A stretch of 64,000 nt of DNA from Cytobacillus gottheilii (GCF_900166665.1 NZ_LT800494.1:226698-290697); one strand, 5' to 3'; positions 7,817 through 17,925 are shown, numbered from the stretch's first letter. Notes: generated by a model not told the origin, from the letters alone. A program made the numbers and translations.

Positions 7817-9316
7817 ATGAGCAGCGTACAGAAAAAAACAGATGTTATTTTAATTGGTGCTGGAATCATGAGTGCGACTTTAGGAGCTTTACTGAAAGAG
7901 CTAGCTCCAGAATGGGAAATAAAAGTGTTTGAAAAGCTTGCAGATGCAGGGGCAGAGAGCTCAAATGAATGGAACAATGCTGGTACTGGGCATTCCGCTT
8001 TGTGTGAGCTTAATTATACTTCTGAACGTCCTGATGGAACCATCGATATCAGCAAGGCTGTAAAAATTAATGAGCAGTTTCAGCTTTCAAGACAGTTTTG
8101 GTCTTATTTAGTCAACAGCAATCTTATACAGAATCCACAGGAATTTATTATGCCGATACCGCATATGAGCTTTGTAGAAGGTAAGAAAAATGTGGCTTTT
8201 CTGAAAAAACGTTTGGAAGCGTTATCAGCTACAGGGGTATTTCCAGGCATGGAATTCTCCGATGAACCTGAAAAGCTGAAAGAATGGATTCCGCTTATGA
8301 TGGAAGGAAGATCCTCAACAGAACCGATTGCCGCGACGAAAATCGATTCTGGTACAGATGTGAACTTTGGTGCATTAACACGCATACTCTTTAACCAGTT
8401 AAAAAAACAGAATGTGAATGTGCATTATAAGCATAGCGTAGAGAATATTAAGCGGAGCAGCGATGGTTCTTGGGAGTTAAAGGTACAGGATCTTGATGGC
8501 GGAAACATTGAATACCATACAGCATCCTTTGTGTTTATTGGCGGAGGAGGCGGAAGCTTGCCGCTGCTGCAAAAAACAGGCATACCAGAATCAAAGCAGA
8601 TCGGGGGCTTTCCGGTAAGCGGTTTATTTATGGTATGCAATAATCCGGAAATTGTGGCACAGCATCATGCCAAGGTATATGGAAAGGCTAAGGTAGGGGC
8701 TCCGCCGATGTCTGTTCCACACTTGGATACGAGATATATTAAGAATAAAAAATCCTTATTATTTGGACCGTTTGCAGGCTTCTCTCCAAAGTTTCTGAAA
8801 ACTGGTTCAAATCTTGACTTAATTAAGTCGGTAAAGCCGAATAATGTGCTGACGATGCTGGCCGCTGGGGTAAAAGAAATGGCATTGACAAAGTATCTGA
8901 TTGGCCAAGTATTATTATCCAATGAAAAACGCCTGGAAGAACTGCGGGAATTTATTCCCAATGCCAAAGCAGAAGATTGGGATATTGTAGTGGCTGGCCA
9001 GCGTGTACAGGTCATTAAGGATACACCTGCTGGAAAAGGAACGCTGCAATTTGGAACGGAGGTTGTCAGTTCTTCAGATGGCTCTGTTGCAGCCCTGCTT
9101 GGTGCTTCACCAGGAGCTTCGACAGCTGTTCATGTCATGCTCGAAGTATTAGAAAAATGCTTCCCGCAGCGTATGAATGAATGGGAATCAAAAATTAAAG
9201 AAATGGTCCCGTCCTACGGGGTCTCTCTAGAAGCAAATCCTGGTCTATTCCAAGAACAGCTCGCTTCAACAGCAGAAACACTTGGGCTTAGTAAAGAGCT
9301 GCCTGTACACAGCTAA
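7817..9316 (+). CDS. mqo: Malate:quinone oxidoreductase
   Basis: FAD-dependent peripheral membrane enzyme that oxidises malate to oxaloacetate and passes electrons to the quinone pool. The N-terminus holds the dinucleotide-binding [10 protein letters not shown] motif, followed by the family segment [21 protein letters not shown] and [16 protein letters not shown], all diagnostic of Mqo. From the ATG at 7817 the product is 499 residues, the usual length; ATG codons at 7802 and 7808 and a TTG at 7787 are in frame, but GAGG at 7804-7807 is well spaced only for 7817. Single-gene unit closed by a terminator. Confidence 0.93.
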   Translation: MSSVQKKTDVILIGAGIMSATLGALLKELAPEWEIKVFEKLADAGAESSNEWNNAGTGHSALCELNYTSERPDGTIDISKAVKINEQFQLSRQFWSYLVNSNLIQNPQEFIMPIPHMSFVEGKKNVAFLKKRLEALSATGVFPGMEFSDEPEKLKEWIPLMMEGRSSTEPIAATKIDSGTDVNFGALTRILFNQLKKQNVNVHYKHSVENIKRSSDGSWELKVQDLDGGNIEYHTASFVFIGGGGGSLPLLQKTGIPESKQIGGFPVSGLFMVCNNPEIVAQHHAKVYGKAKVGAPPMSVPHLDTRYIKNKKSLLFGPFAGFSPKFLKTGSNLDLIKSVKPNNVLTMLAAGVKEMALTKYLIGQVLLSNEKRLEELREFIPNAKAEDWDIVVAGQRVQVIKDTPAGKGTLQFGTEVVSSSDGSVAALLGASPGASTAVHVMLEVLEKCFPQRMNEWESKIKEMVPSYGVSLEANPGLFQEQLASTAETLGLSKELPVHS

Positions 9317-9386
9317 TCTATCAATAAAGCTGTTGTACACCTGTAATGAACGTCTCAAATGAGGCTGGATTGTACATCTTCCTTCT

Positions 9387-9442
9387 AAAAATCCGAATGA
9401 TTCTTCAAATTCTCTTTGACTTTGGAGTGATTCGGATTTTTT
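9387..9442 (+). terminator. Terminator after mqo
   Basis: AAAAATCCGAAT (9387-9398) pairs with ATTCGGATTTTTT (9429-9441) across a 30-nt loop, ending in a T-run. Confidence 0.7.
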
Positions 9443-9519
9443 CATTTTCAGATTTAGTGGTGAACATTTCAGTTAAACATTATGTAAAAGACAAAGGGGA
9501 GTGAAAGATCTCTCTCCCC

Positions 9520-9548
9520 ATGACATCCATCTTTTATTAGGATATAAT
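9520..9548 (+). promoter_or_regulatory. Housekeeping promoter of the metNIQ-type operon
   Basis: ATGACA (-35, 9520-9525), 17 nt spacer, TATAAT (-10, 9543-9548). A small hairpin GGGGAG..CTCCCC lies just upstream at 9496-9519. The leader after the promoter is under 50 nt, too short for a SAM-sensing S-box riboswitch. Confidence 0.75.
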
Positions 9549-9594
9549 TAATTGCGCCGTCTTCACCCGTTCTTTCTGGATAGGGGGTTTTTTT

Positions 9595-10332
9595 ATGATT
9601 ACATTACAGAATGTGAGCAAAAGTTTTTCTCAGTTTGAAGCGATTAAATCGGTTTCTTTAACAATAGAGCAGGGCGAAATTCATGGCTTAATCGGTGCGA
9701 GCGGAGCAGGAAAGTCTACATTGCTGAGGCTGATGAACTTATTAGAGCTTCCGGATACCGGGGATGTGGAGGTGAATGGGCAAACGCTAACACGCTTAAG
9801 TGCCAAAGAGCTTCGTCATGCCCGCCAGTCAATTGGAATGATATTTCAGCATTTTCATCTTGTCGCCAATAAGACAGTATACGATAACGTTGCGGTAGCA
9901 CTGCAGCTGGCAGGGTCAAGGAAGAGTAATATCCGGTCGCGAGTATTAGAGTGTCTGCAGTTTGTTGGGCTTGAGAAATTAGCGGAGAAATATCCAGCAC
10001 AGTTAAGCGGAGGACAGAAGCAAAGAGTAGCGATTGCGAGGGCGCTTGCTAATAATCCGCAGGTGTTGCTATGTGATGAGCCAACATCCTCACTCGATCC
10101 GAACACAACCGCTGAAATTCTAACTGTCTTACATAATATTAACCAGCAGCTGGGGGTAACGATAGTATTTGTCAGCCATGAGATGGATGTTGTAAAAAGA
10201 ATTTGCAGCAGGGTATCTGTTATGGCAGAAGGCGAGATTTACGATACCGTCACAATTGAACCTCTAGGGATACAGGCGATAGATAATCATCCTGAATATT
10301 TTGTTCAACAGCTTAAAAGGGATGGTGATTAG
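9595..10332 (+). CDS. metN: Methionine-type ABC importer ATPase lacking the NIL domain
   Basis: Energises the MetI permease. Walker A GASGAGKST (34-42), the Q-loop region IGMIFQHFHL, signature LSGGQKQR (137-144), Walker B VLLCDEP and the H-loop VSHEMD are all present. The 245-residue protein stops where the nucleotide-binding domain ends; MetN proteins normally continue for about 100 residues with an ACT-like NIL domain that senses methionine. Its absence, together with the lack of an S-box, suggests that this MetNIQ-type system is regulated differently or carries a different substrate. It is tightly coupled to the next gene (3 nt gap). Confidence 0.88.
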   Translation: MITLQNVSKSFSQFEAIKSVSLTIEQGEIHGLIGASGAGKSTLLRLMNLLELPDTGDVEVNGQTLTRLSAKELRHARQSIGMIFQHFHLVANKTVYDNVAVALQLAGSRKSNIRSRVLECLQFVGLEKLAEKYPAQLSGGQKQRVAIARALANNPQVLLCDEPTSSLDPNTTAEILTVLHNINQQLGVTIVFVSHEMDVVKRICSRVSVMAEGEIYDTVTIEPLGIQAIDNHPEYFVQQLKRDGD

Positions 10333-10335
10333 CAT

Positions 10336-10998
10336 ATGCCTGACATTATACTGCAATATGAAGCGGAGATTTGGCAGTCGATTGGCGAAACATTTATCAT
10401 GGTCGGTGTTTCCATCTTGGCAGCCATTCTAGTTGGTTTGCCTGTTGGAACCTTTCTTTTTTTATGCAGAAGGGGTCAATTGCTCGAAAATAGATATGTT
10501 TTTTTGGTCTTGAATCTTTTGGTGAATGTGATTCGATCGTTTCCATTCTTGTTATTAGTTGTCTTTTTAATCCCATTTACAAGGCTGCTGCTTGGGACAG
10601 CGATTGGGACGGCGGCTGCAACGGTACCGTTATCGATTATCGCGATTGCCCATTATTCGCGATTGGTGGAACAGTCTCTTTTAGATGTGCCAAGAGGAGT
10701 GTTAGAAGCAGCGGTATCCATGGGTGCTTCTATCAGAGAAATTATTTTTAAATTCTTATACGTTGAAGCCAGATCAGGACTTGTGCTTGGTTTGACAACA
10801 TCTATCATAAGCTTTATCTCATATTCCACCATTATGGGTGTTGTCGGAGGAGGAGGAATTGGTGATTTTGCCATTAGATATGGCTATCAGCAGTTTCAAA
10901 CCGAGCTGATGATGTATATGATTATCATTATGGTTATACTTGTACAACTAATTCAATTTACAGGAACGACTGTTTCTAGAATAATTGATAAAAGATAA
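10336..10998 (+). CDS. metI: Methionine-type ABC importer permease
   Basis: Five- to six-helix inner-membrane permease of 220 residues. The EAA loop that contacts the ATPase is clear (EAAVSMGASIREIIFK), as is the MetI-type SYSTIMGVVGGGGIGDFAIRYGY segment before the last helix. The ATG at 10336 lies 3 nt after the ATPase gene and 18 nt before the lipoprotein gene, giving the canonical N-I-Q order. Substrate is inferred to be methionine or a related D/L-amino acid or peptide. Confidence 0.92.
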   Translation: MPDIILQYEAEIWQSIGETFIMVGVSILAAILVGLPVGTFLFLCRRGQLLENRYVFLVLNLLVNVIRSFPFLLLVVFLIPFTRLLLGTAIGTAAATVPLSIIAIAHYSRLVEQSLLDVPRGVLEAAVSMGASIREIIFKFLYVEARSGLVLGLTTSIISFISYSTIMGVVGGGGIGDFAIRYGYQQFQTELMMYMIIIMVILVQLIQFTGTTVSRIIDKR

Positions 10999-11016
10999 AC
11001 ATTGGAGGAAAACAGC

Positions 11017-11847
11017 ATGAAGAAACGATTATTTTTAATAACAGCTTTGCTTTTATTAGCAGCAGGCTGCAGCAGTCAAAATGAAAAAACGCAGGAAAAA
11101 GCAACAGAGACGAAAACAGAGCAAGAAGAAGTCACTTTAAAGGTCGCTTCTTTAATTCCACCGATGACAGAAATTCTAGACTTGGTTAAACCGCAGCTTG
11201 AAGAAGAAGGAGTTAATCTTGAAGTCATTGTGCTAGGAGATAATGTGCAGCCGAATCATGCGCTTGCAGCAGAAGAAGTTGATGCAAACTTCTTTCAGCA
11301 TGTTCCTTATATGGAGGAATTCAATCGCAGCAACGATGCTGAACTAGTGCCTGTCACACCAATTTATTTTGCTAATTATGGTGTATATGCAAAGGATTAC
11401 GAGGAAATGGACGGACTGCCAGAAGGGGCAGTGATTGCTATTGCAAATGATGTATCGAACATCGACCGTTCTTTAGCACTGCTTGCTCAGCACGAAGTCA
11501 TTACACTGAAAGAGAAAACAGGTCCATATTATACTATTGGGGATATTACAGATAATCCTAAAAACTATCAGTTTGAAGAAGTTGATCTGCTAATGCTAGC
11601 GAGAATGTACGACGATGCTGATGCAGTCGTGATGACGCCTGCTTATGCAGCACCACTGGGTCTCACTCCGAAAAATGATGCCTTACTGACAGAAGGGGTA
11701 GACAACGACTTCGCGATCACTTTAGTGGCACGTAAAGACAACGCCGATTCAGAAGCGATTCAAAAACTTGCGGAAGCTATGACGAGCCCAGAAGTCAAAC
11801 AATTCCTAGAAGAAAACTACGACGAAACAGCTATTCCTGCTTTTTAA
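11017..11847 (+). CDS. metQ: NlpA/MetQ-family substrate-binding lipoprotein
   Basis: Captures substrate outside the membrane for the MetNI pair. The first 18 residues form a lipoprotein signal ending in LLLAAGC, with the lipid-modified cysteine at position 18, followed by a charged Lys/Glu/Thr-rich linker. The mature part shows the NlpA pattern (VTLKVASLIPPMTEIL, ALAAEEVDANFFQH, NYGVYA). The ATG at 11017 follows GGAGG by 8 nt; 276 residues is normal. The operon ends at the strong hairpin downstream. Confidence 0.92.
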   Translation: MKKRLFLITALLLLAAGCSSQNEKTQEKATETKTEQEEVTLKVASLIPPMTEILDLVKPQLEEEGVNLEVIVLGDNVQPNHALAAEEVDANFFQHVPYMEEFNRSNDAELVPVTPIYFANYGVYAKDYEEMDGLPEGAVIAIANDVSNIDRSLALLAQHEVITLKEKTGPYYTIGDITDNPKNYQFEEVDLLMLARMYDDADAVVMTPAYAAPLGLTPKNDALLTEGVDNDFAITLVARKDNADSEAIQKLAEAMTSPEVKQFLEENYDETAIPAF

Positions 11848-11876
11848 TTAAGCAGGCATATGAGAATTTTGTACAC

Positions 11877-11930
11877 AAAAAGGCTGTCCATTTAGTCATT
11901 TAGTTGACTATTGGACAGCCTTTTTTTTTT
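11877..11930. terminator. Bidirectional terminator, metQ / chemoreceptor
   Basis: AAAAAGGCTGTCCA and TGGACAGCCTTTTT form a 14-bp stem around a 21-nt loop with T-runs on both strands, placed between two convergent genes. Confidence 0.9.
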
Positions 11931-11971
11931 AAAAGTACAAAGCAGGTATCTGTCTTAGCTGTGAGTGGTTT

Positions 11972-13666
11972 TTATAGTTTAAATTGCCCCACCACCTGCT
12001 GCAGTTCTTCAGCCATTGAAGCTAAACTTTGAGCAGATGAATCAATTTCTTCCATTGAGGCAAGCTGTTCCTCAGTAGATGCTGCGACTTCTTCTGAACT
12101 AGCCGAGTTTGTCTGTGCTAATTTAGATATCTCTATTGCTGAGTGAGTGATCTCATCAATGCTTGCAGAGATCTCCTGAACAGTTGCTGTAACCTGTTCG
12201 ATTTCTGGTGTAATACGCTGGGTGCTATGCAGGATTTGTGCAAATTTGCTTGAAGTCTGCTGAGATACTTTTACACCGTCTTCAGCATTTGTTACAACTT
12301 CACCCATAATACGCACAGACTCATCTGTATCATGCTGAATGAGTCCAATTAGCTTGCTGATGCTCTTAGCAGACTCTTGTGATTGCTCCGCCAGTTTACG
12401 GACTTCATCAGCAACAACCGCAAAGCCTTTCCCATTTTCACCGGCTCTGGCAGCCTCAATAGCAGCATTTAATGCTAACAGATTTGTTTGATCGGCAATA
12501 TTACTGATCACATCCAGTATCGTGCCAATCTCTTTTGAACGCTGCGATAGGGATGAAATGACATCATTTGACTGCAGGATGGATTGATGTATAAACGTCA
12601 TTTGCTTCATGTTATTTTCAACATAGCGGCTGCCTTCCTCCGCTTCAGCCCCTGTTCTTTTCGCCAAATCCAATACATTGGCAGAGCTTATGGAGATCGT
12701 TGAGACTCCCTGGGAAACTTCTTTTAAGGAACTCGTGTTCTTCTCTAGTCTAATCGTCGTTTCTTCTGCACCACCAGAAATTTCCTGAATGGCTGTTGCG
12801 ACCGTTGCAGAAGCTTGACTAGATTGTTCTGCACTTGCATTTAGCTGTTCCGCAGAGGCAGCCACTTGCTCTGAATTGCTTAAAATAGAGCCAATCATCT
12901 CGCGCAGGCTGTTAGCCATTTGTTCAAAGGATTGATTTAAATCATAGATTTCATCTTTGCTTTTCACTGCTACTTTTTCAACATTCAAATCCCCGGAAGC
13001 TACTTGCTTTACAGCATGCCCAAGTTTAACAATCGGTCTAGAAATAAATGTTGCAATAGCAAAACCTGCCGCAATGGCAGCTAAGGTTGCCACAGCACTT
13101 AAAATGACTAATGTAATTCTAGCTTGGTTTGACTGTTCTTGTGTTTCTTGGAATTTCACTTGTAAAATATCATCATTTAACCAGTTGTACATGGAAAGTG
13201 TTTCATCTGTCAATTGAGTACTGATCGGAACAATAAGAGTTAGTCCATCTTCAATGGCTCTTTCGCTATCAATCATATTTTCATCCATAATCTGGTTAGA
13301 GACTGTTCGGAATTCTTTATTTGCCTCTCCGATCGATTCTATGCGATCAACGGTTTCCTGGAGTGTTGATATTTCCTTTACTTTTATAATGGATTCCTCA
13401 ATTCGTTCATTCGCTTCGTTCATTAAATCTCTATATTTCTGCTCGCTGCCATAAAGCATGAAAGCACGATAATATCCGGACTGCAATGCCGCATCTGTTT
13501 GAATGGTTTGCACAATGCTTCTTGCTTCAGACACTGTTTCAACAAGGTAATCATATGCTTCATTTGAACTTTTCATATTTTGGTAAGACAAAAATGAGGC
13601 AATCCCAAAAATAAGCGAGACAAGCAGAAATCCCGCGATTAACTTTTTCTTAATAGACCATTTCAT
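11972..13666 (-). CDS. Methyl-accepting chemotaxis protein with four-helix sensor
   Basis: Membrane chemoreceptor feeding the CheA/CheW array. Residues 10-28 are the first membrane helix, about 30-185 an all-helical extracellular sensor without Cache features (four-helix-bundle type), 186-206 the second membrane helix, then a HAMP domain ([20 protein letters not shown]) and a long coiled-coil signalling domain whose hairpin tip contains [20 protein letters not shown]. Length 564. GGGGG precedes the ATG. Transcription is probably from a sigma-D promoter just upstream. The ligand cannot be predicted. Confidence 0.93.
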   Translation of the reverse strand: MKWSIKKKLIAGFLLVSLIFGIASFLSYQNMKSSNEAYDYLVETVSEARSIVQTIQTDAALQSGYYRAFMLYGSEQKYRDLMNEANERIEESIIKVKEISTLQETVDRIESIGEANKEFRTVSNQIMDENMIDSERAIEDGLTLIVPISTQLTDETLSMYNWLNDDILQVKFQETQEQSNQARITLVILSAVATLAAIAAGFAIATFISRPIVKLGHAVKQVASGDLNVEKVAVKSKDEIYDLNQSFEQMANSLREMIGSILSNSEQVAASAEQLNASAEQSSQASATVATAIQEISGGAEETTIRLEKNTSSLKEVSQGVSTISISSANVLDLAKRTGAEAEEGSRYVENNMKQMTFIHQSILQSNDVISSLSQRSKEIGTILDVISNIADQTNLLALNAAIEAARAGENGKGFAVVADEVRKLAEQSQESAKSISKLIGLIQHDTDESVRIMGEVVTNAEDGVKVSQQTSSKFAQILHSTQRITPEIEQVTATVQEISASIDEITHSAIEISKLAQTNSASSEEVAASTEEQLASMEEIDSSAQSLASMAEELQQVVGQFKL

Positions 13667-13712
13667 GTATGTTTTCCCCCTGGTAAGCTTGTAAAAATAG
13701 ACAACTTTACTT

Positions 13713-13738
13713 ATATCGGCATGAATACCAGGTTTTTA
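13713..13738 (-). promoter_or_regulatory. Sigma-D (flagellar) promoter of the chemoreceptor
   Basis: On the minus strand TAAA (13738-13735) is followed after 14 nt by GCCGATAT (13720-13713). This is a close match to the sigma-D consensus TAAA-N14-16-GCCGATAT and places the receptor in the motility regulon. Confidence 0.85.
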
Positions 13739-13784
13739 AAATATTATTTTGCTAAAAAGTAAGGGTCGTTCATGTAAACAGCAT

Positions 13785-13819
13785 AAAAAGGCACAACGAG
13801 CGATCAGCTCATATGTGCC
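13785..13819 (-). terminator. Terminator of the SDR gene
   Basis: Read on the minus strand, GGCACA..TGTGCC encloses an inner GAGC-TGATC-GCTC pairing and is followed by TTTTTATGC. Confidence 0.75.
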
Positions 13820-13888
13820 TATAAATTTTATATCGTTTGTTTAGGTGCAGATAAATATTCCCCGCTGGACCAATGGCCCGAATGTCAC

Positions 13889-14647
13889 CTAGTAGGCAGT
13901 CCAGCCGCCATCGACAGCAATGATTTGGCCATTGACGAAGCTTGATTCGTCCGATCCAAGGAATAGGGCCATTTGGGCAATTTCTCCCGGCTGACCTGCG
14001 CGCGGATTAATTTGCATGCCCAGCGCCTGCCGGCTTGCTCCATATTCACTCACATTTGTCATGGAAGAGCTAATGTTGGTGATAACTGCTCCTGGTGCAA
14101 TTCCATTACAGCGAATGTTTTTATTGGCATACATAAAGGCTGTGTTTTTCGTTAAGCCAACTACTGCATGCTTTGAAGCCGTATATGCTGCACCTGCACG
14201 AGCGCCGTATAAACCACCTGCAGAAATATTATTGATGATTGTCCCATGCCCTTGCTCTAAAAAGAGATTAATTGCAATACGCGAAGCCTTCATAACAGAG
14301 ACAGTATTGACCGCGAAAACTTTATCCCATCGTTCGTCGGAAATTTCGCCAACAGGCTCCATGCCATCCATGATTCCTGCGTTATTGACAAGAATATCGA
14401 TCTTTCCAAACGATTTTTGTGATTCAGAGAATAGCTGCTCTAAATCTGAATCAGACGTCACATTCGTTTGAAGGGCAATTGCTTCGCCTCCAGCATGATT
14501 AATTTCATCTGCTGCAGCTTTAGCGCCTTCAAAGTTTAAATCCGAAACAACTACTTTCGCTCCTTCTTTTGCATACAATTCGGCTATTGCTTTCCCCATG
14601 CCGGATGCTGCACCAGTAATAATCGCTACTTTGTCTTGTAATCGCAT
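13889..14647 (-). CDS. SDR-family NAD(P)-dependent oxidoreductase
   Basis: Classical short-chain dehydrogenase of 252 residues. Cofactor loop TGAASGMG (11-18), the NNAG motif (88-91), N114, catalytic S142, Y155 and K159 (YTASK) are all in place; D36 at the end of the second strand favours NAD over NADP. I start at the ATG at 14647, 9 nt after AAGGAG; a longer upstream reading has no ribosome-binding site. The gene is divergent from a TetR regulator, a common arrangement in which the regulator controls the dehydrogenase. The substrate is unknown. Confidence 0.9.
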   Translation of the reverse strand: MRLQDKVAIITGAASGMGKAIAELYAKEGAKVVVSDLNFEGAKAAADEINHAGGEAIALQTNVTSDSDLEQLFSESQKSFGKIDILVNNAGIMDGMEPVGEISDERWDKVFAVNTVSVMKASRIAINLFLEQGHGTIINNISAGGLYGARAGAAYTASKHAVVGLTKNTAFMYANKNIRCNGIAPGAVITNISSSMTNVSEYGASRQALGMQINPRAGQPGEIAQMALFLGSDESSFVNGQIIAVDGGWTAY

Positions 14648-14841
14648 TGTGAACATCTCCTTAAATTTCATTATGACAAGAGCACAGCTTTCATAGGTGA
14701 TAACAATCTCAAAACGAGTTTTATTGTACACTTGTTGAATAAATATTATTATATAAAATAAAACGTTTTCAATAGATGGGAAAGAAAGATTCTATTGTTA
14801 CTGTACAGATTTATGAATTTTGTCTAATAAGAGGAGAAAAA

Positions 14842-15417
14842 ATGACAAAACAAGATATGAGAATTATAAAAACCAAAAATGCCCTTCATCATGCCCTGCT
14901 GGATATATTAGATGAAAAGCTGCTTGAAGATATTTCAATAACAGAAGTTTGCCGTACTGCCAATATTAATAGGGGAACCTTTTATTTACATTATGCTCAA
15001 ATCGAGGACCTCTTCGAAGAATATTTTAAAGAAATAACAGGGGATCTTTCGCGTGCGTATCAAGAACCTTATCGATTTGTGTCTGTCTTAAAGGTAAGTA
15101 AATTAAACTCTTCAACCATTCGCATCTTCCATCATATCCAAAAGTATGAACGCTTCTATCGGATTGTCTTTTCTAAGAAAGTACCTCTTATGTATTACTA
15201 TTTACTATTCGAAGAAATTAATCGTTTACTGCTGCAAGAAGTAGAAGATCCAAAAACAACAGAAGATATAAATAAGCAGATTCAATGTGCTTATCAGGCT
15301 AATGCTATTATCGGCATCATTATTGAGTGGTATAAAAGCGATTTTTCCTATCCTGCAGACTACTTAAATGATCAGCTTGTGAAAATATTGAATCTATCAC
15401 ACAGACAGCCCCACTAA
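14842..15417 (+). CDS. TetR/AcrR-family regulator
   Basis: A 191-residue transcriptional regulator with the N-terminal TetR helix-turn-helix ISITEVCRTANINRGTFYLHYAQIEDLFEEYF (about residues 33-64) and an all-helical effector domain of the type seen in DhaS-like regulators. GAGGAG is 5 nt before the ATG at 14842. It is divergent from the SDR gene and probably controls it; I could not identify a convincing operator in the AT-rich intergenic region (14648-14841). Confidence 0.88.
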   Translation: MTKQDMRIIKTKNALHHALLDILDEKLLEDISITEVCRTANINRGTFYLHYAQIEDLFEEYFKEITGDLSRAYQEPYRFVSVLKVSKLNSSTIRIFHHIQKYERFYRIVFSKKVPLMYYYLLFEEINRLLLQEVEDPKTTEDINKQIQCAYQANAIIGIIIEWYKSDFSYPADYLNDQLVKILNLSHRQPH

Positions 15418-15524
15418 AGTATCTCTGTACCCTGTCTTCTAGCGCCTATCTTTTCAGCTCCGTGACCTTCCCTTAAGAGGCAACGTACGCATATCCAGGG
15501 ATCTATCTTTGCAGAAAATAGATT

Positions 15525-15576
15525 AGGAGGATTGTGCACTAAAAAGTAGTGCACGCTCATTCCTCCTCTTTTTTTT
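15525..15576 (+). terminator. Terminator of the TetR gene, overlapping gltS 3' end
   Basis: AGGAGGA..TGTGCACT, loop, AGTGCACG..TCCTCCT, then CTTTTTTTT. The downstream arm and T-run lie within the last codons of the convergent gltS gene, which encode its Lys-Lys-Glu-Glu-Glu tail. The 15418-15524 gap shows nothing else. Confidence 0.8.
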
Positions 15577-16972
15577 GGCCGAAATATAGTACGCCTAAGC
15601 ACCAAAAGCCAATCATCAGAAGTGTTACTGCAATTAGAACAGGGATGGGGCCAAATTGAATAATAAAGGGGACGGCAGCAGAAGTAATCAGACCTCCGCC
15701 GAGCATAGGCTCAAATAAAATTTGCTTATAGCCGAAGCCAGTCAGTGCAGGTGTTTTATTGTCAGAGTCAGCAATGCGGATCAGCATAATACCTGTTGCA
15801 GCTACGCCTACTCCTTGGCCAAAATCTCCAATCCCCCGTTCAAACCAATAATTTGGAATCATCCGGGGAGCAAGATACAAGAATAGTAACAGGTTGATCG
15901 TAATCCCTGCTGCAGCAAAAATAATAAACGGAAGCAAATGCTCTCCAATCACTTGGAGACTAAGAGAAGCCATCGCGCTAATAATTAAAAAGTCGAGCGC
16001 CACACCTTGTATGCGATTAATAGTTTCGCGATCGGTCAGCTTATGAGAATCGAATCTTCCTAAGATCAGTTGGAGGAGAATTCCACCAAGCATGGCAAAG
16101 GGGAAAAGCGGCACATACTGAAACAAGTAAACGTCAAAGGAGCTTCCATATGTAGCTTCTTCCAGCCAGATGAAACCTTCCAAAAAAATATATCCTATAA
16201 AAATAGCAATCCCAATAAACCCTAGGTGCAAAGCATACGGTTCAATAGACATAGGAGAAGTCGTCTTAAGGCCGGCGCCTTCGCGATTTTCTTCTTCAAT
16301 AATGCCAGAACGCTGCTCGACAGAGATCTCATCTGGATGCTGCAGGATTTTCGTTTTTCCTTTTCGTGCTGCCCAATTGATTAAAGCCATCCCAATAATA
16401 ACCCCTGATAAGATGGCCACTGTGGCAAGACCAATGGCAAGGTCGTAACCCTCTGAAAAGCCGAGCTCTTCAAAGGTGCTTTGCAATCCAGCAGCCGTGC
16501 CATGTCCGCCTACAAAGCTGATTTCGATTAAGGCTCCTGCGGCAGGATTTAAATCAAAAACCGGGGTCATCACTGTAATGGTAAGCAGTATTCCGACAAC
16601 ATATAGAGCTAAGGAAATGGTATATCCTAATGCAGTTTGCGGTCCGCCAATTTCCCAGATTTTCTTAGGCTTAGGCAAGGAAAGGCCGATAAATAGACAT
16701 GCGAAAACCACGTTAATCAGCAGTCCCGGCAAATCTGCCCAGACATTCACAATTTCCTCTGTAAATAAACCAGACTCTAAACGGCTGAAGCCAAGACTAC
16801 TTACGAGACGGCCAAAAACCTCAGGTCCAAGCAGCAGTGCGAGAAAACCGCCGATCAGTGATGCCGGTAAAAACAATTTTTGCAAAATGGGTATCTTTAA
16901 CCGAACCCACATTGCCAGAACCAGTAGAATAGCCAAAAGAACAAGCGCAAAACCAGCAACTCCTAATGACAT
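15557..16972 (-). CDS. gltS: Sodium/glutamate symporter family protein (GltS/ESS)
   Basis: Predicted Na+-coupled glutamate importer of the plasma membrane. The 471-residue sequence has about ten to twelve hydrophobic helices and the GltS signature FVGGHGTAAG in the first half, with a matching GDFGQGVGVAATG in the second inverted half, as expected for the internally duplicated ESS fold. It is about 70 residues longer than the E. coli protein owing to a cytosolic linker (about residues 212-245) rich in Glu and Arg. AAAGGG lies upstream of the ATG. Monocistronic. Substrate specificity is inferred from family only. Confidence 0.85.
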   Translation of the reverse strand: MSLGVAGFALVLLAILLVLAMWVRLKIPILQKLFLPASLIGGFLALLLGPEVFGRLVSSLGFSRLESGLFTEEIVNVWADLPGLLINVVFACLFIGLSLPKPKKIWEIGGPQTALGYTISLALYVVGILLTITVMTPVFDLNPAAGALIEISFVGGHGTAAGLQSTFEELGFSEGYDLAIGLATVAILSGVIIGMALINWAARKGKTKILQHPDEISVEQRSGIIEEENREGAGLKTTSPMSIEPYALHLGFIGIAIFIGYIFLEGFIWLEEATYGSSFDVYLFQYVPLFPFAMLGGILLQLILGRFDSHKLTDRETINRIQGVALDFLIISAMASLSLQVIGEHLLPFIIFAAAGITINLLLFLYLAPRMIPNYWFERGIGDFGQGVGVAATGIMLIRIADSDNKTPALTGFGYKQILFEPMLGGGLITSAAVPFIIQFGPIPVLIAVTLLMIGFWCLGVLYFGQKKEEE

Positions 16973-17167
16973 AAAAAAAGTTCACCCTTTCCGAAATAAA
17001 TGCTTATAGAGTTAATACCTTTTTCATTGAGGCTGAAACACGTTTGTAAATATGTAATCGAAAGCAGAGTTGAATTCTAGAGCAAAAGATCATTATAAAG
17101 GGTATTATAGTAATGCAGGAACATTTGTTCTAAAATAAAGTGAAACCGTTATAGGAGGCGAAATCTT

Positions 17168-17737
17168 TTGAGACCAGTACTAAGGAAGGATATAAAGATT
17201 GATACTTTTAAAGAGTACTATTGGCTTAAAGCTGAACTGCAAACATTTTGCAGAGAAAATGGCATAAGTGCTGCAGGTTCAAAAATGGAGATTGCTGAGA
17301 GAATAGAGATCTATCTACAGACAGGAGAGGTCAGAAAACCTGTTAGAAATTCAAACATAAGAAAGAAAGTGAAGGCAAAGGGTGATTTGAGTCTTGATAC
17401 TGTCATTACAGAAAATCATCGCTGCAGTCAGGATGTAAGAGCTTTTTTTAAGAGCGTTATACCAAATTTTCATTTTTCTACATATATTCAAAACTACTTT
17501 AAAAGTAATATTGGAAAAACATATCGTGATGCTGCAGATGCCTGGCACGAGGAAGAAAAAAGAAAGAAAGACCCTTCTTATAAGAAAGCCATTGCTCCTC
17601 AGTTTGAATATAATCAATTTATTCAAGACTATTTTACTGATTTAAGGAACAAAGGAAGAACCCGTAATGAAGCAATTGAAGCGTGGAATGAAATCAAAAA
17701 GCGTCCTGGCAGCAACAAGTATGAACCTGATTCGTAA
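17168..17737 (+). CDS. SAP-domain protein with duplicated DUF6434-like region
   Basis: A 189-residue basic protein of unknown role. Residues about 10-55 form a SAP motif (LKAELQTFCRENGISAAGSKMEIAERIEIYL is its core), a short helix-extended-helix unit that often binds DNA. The rest holds two similar copies: FHFSTYIQNYFKSNIGKTY..A..W and FEYNQFIQDYFTDLRNKGRT..A..W. Start is TTG at 17168, set by AGGAGG at 17153-17158 with a 9-nt spacer; no better-placed start exists. It stands alone between gltS and a chemoreceptor. Confidence 0.85.
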   Translation: MRPVLRKDIKIDTFKEYYWLKAELQTFCRENGISAAGSKMEIAERIEIYLQTGEVRKPVRNSNIRKKVKAKGDLSLDTVITENHRCSQDVRAFFKSVIPNFHFSTYIQNYFKSNIGKTYRDAADAWHEEEKRKKDPSYKKAIAPQFEYNQFIQDYFTDLRNKGRTRNEAIEAWNEIKKRPGSNKYEPDS

Positions 17738-17855
17738 CTAGTATAGTTTATGAAGTGCTTAGCGTCTCTAAATTGGTCATATACTATATTGATATAGAAA
17801 TTTTATAGATGAAGAAACTGGTAATAAAAAACCCCAAAAAACCTCAGCATATTAG

Positions 17856-17882
17856 TGAATTTATTTTAAATTTCACCGATAT
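17856..17882 (+). promoter_or_regulatory. Sigma-D-like promoter of the Cache chemoreceptor
   Basis: TGAA (17856-17859), 15-nt spacer, ACCGATAT (17875-17882): one mismatch in the -35 and one in the -10 against TAAA-N15-GCCGATAT. Located 43 nt before the receptor start codon. Confidence 0.75.
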
Positions 17883-17925
17883 GTAAAGTAAGCTACAGCT
17901 TAGAAAATTTAAAGGGGAATAATCT

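Noticed and set aside
9442..9594. S-box (SAM) riboswitch upstream of the MetNIQ-type operon
   Set aside because: The leader from the predicted start site is under 50 nt and none of the S-box conserved blocks is present.
15414..15605. Minus-strand 63-codon frame overlapping the TetR terminator
   Set aside because: It overlaps the gltS 3' end in another frame and a strong terminator, and has no ribosome-binding site.
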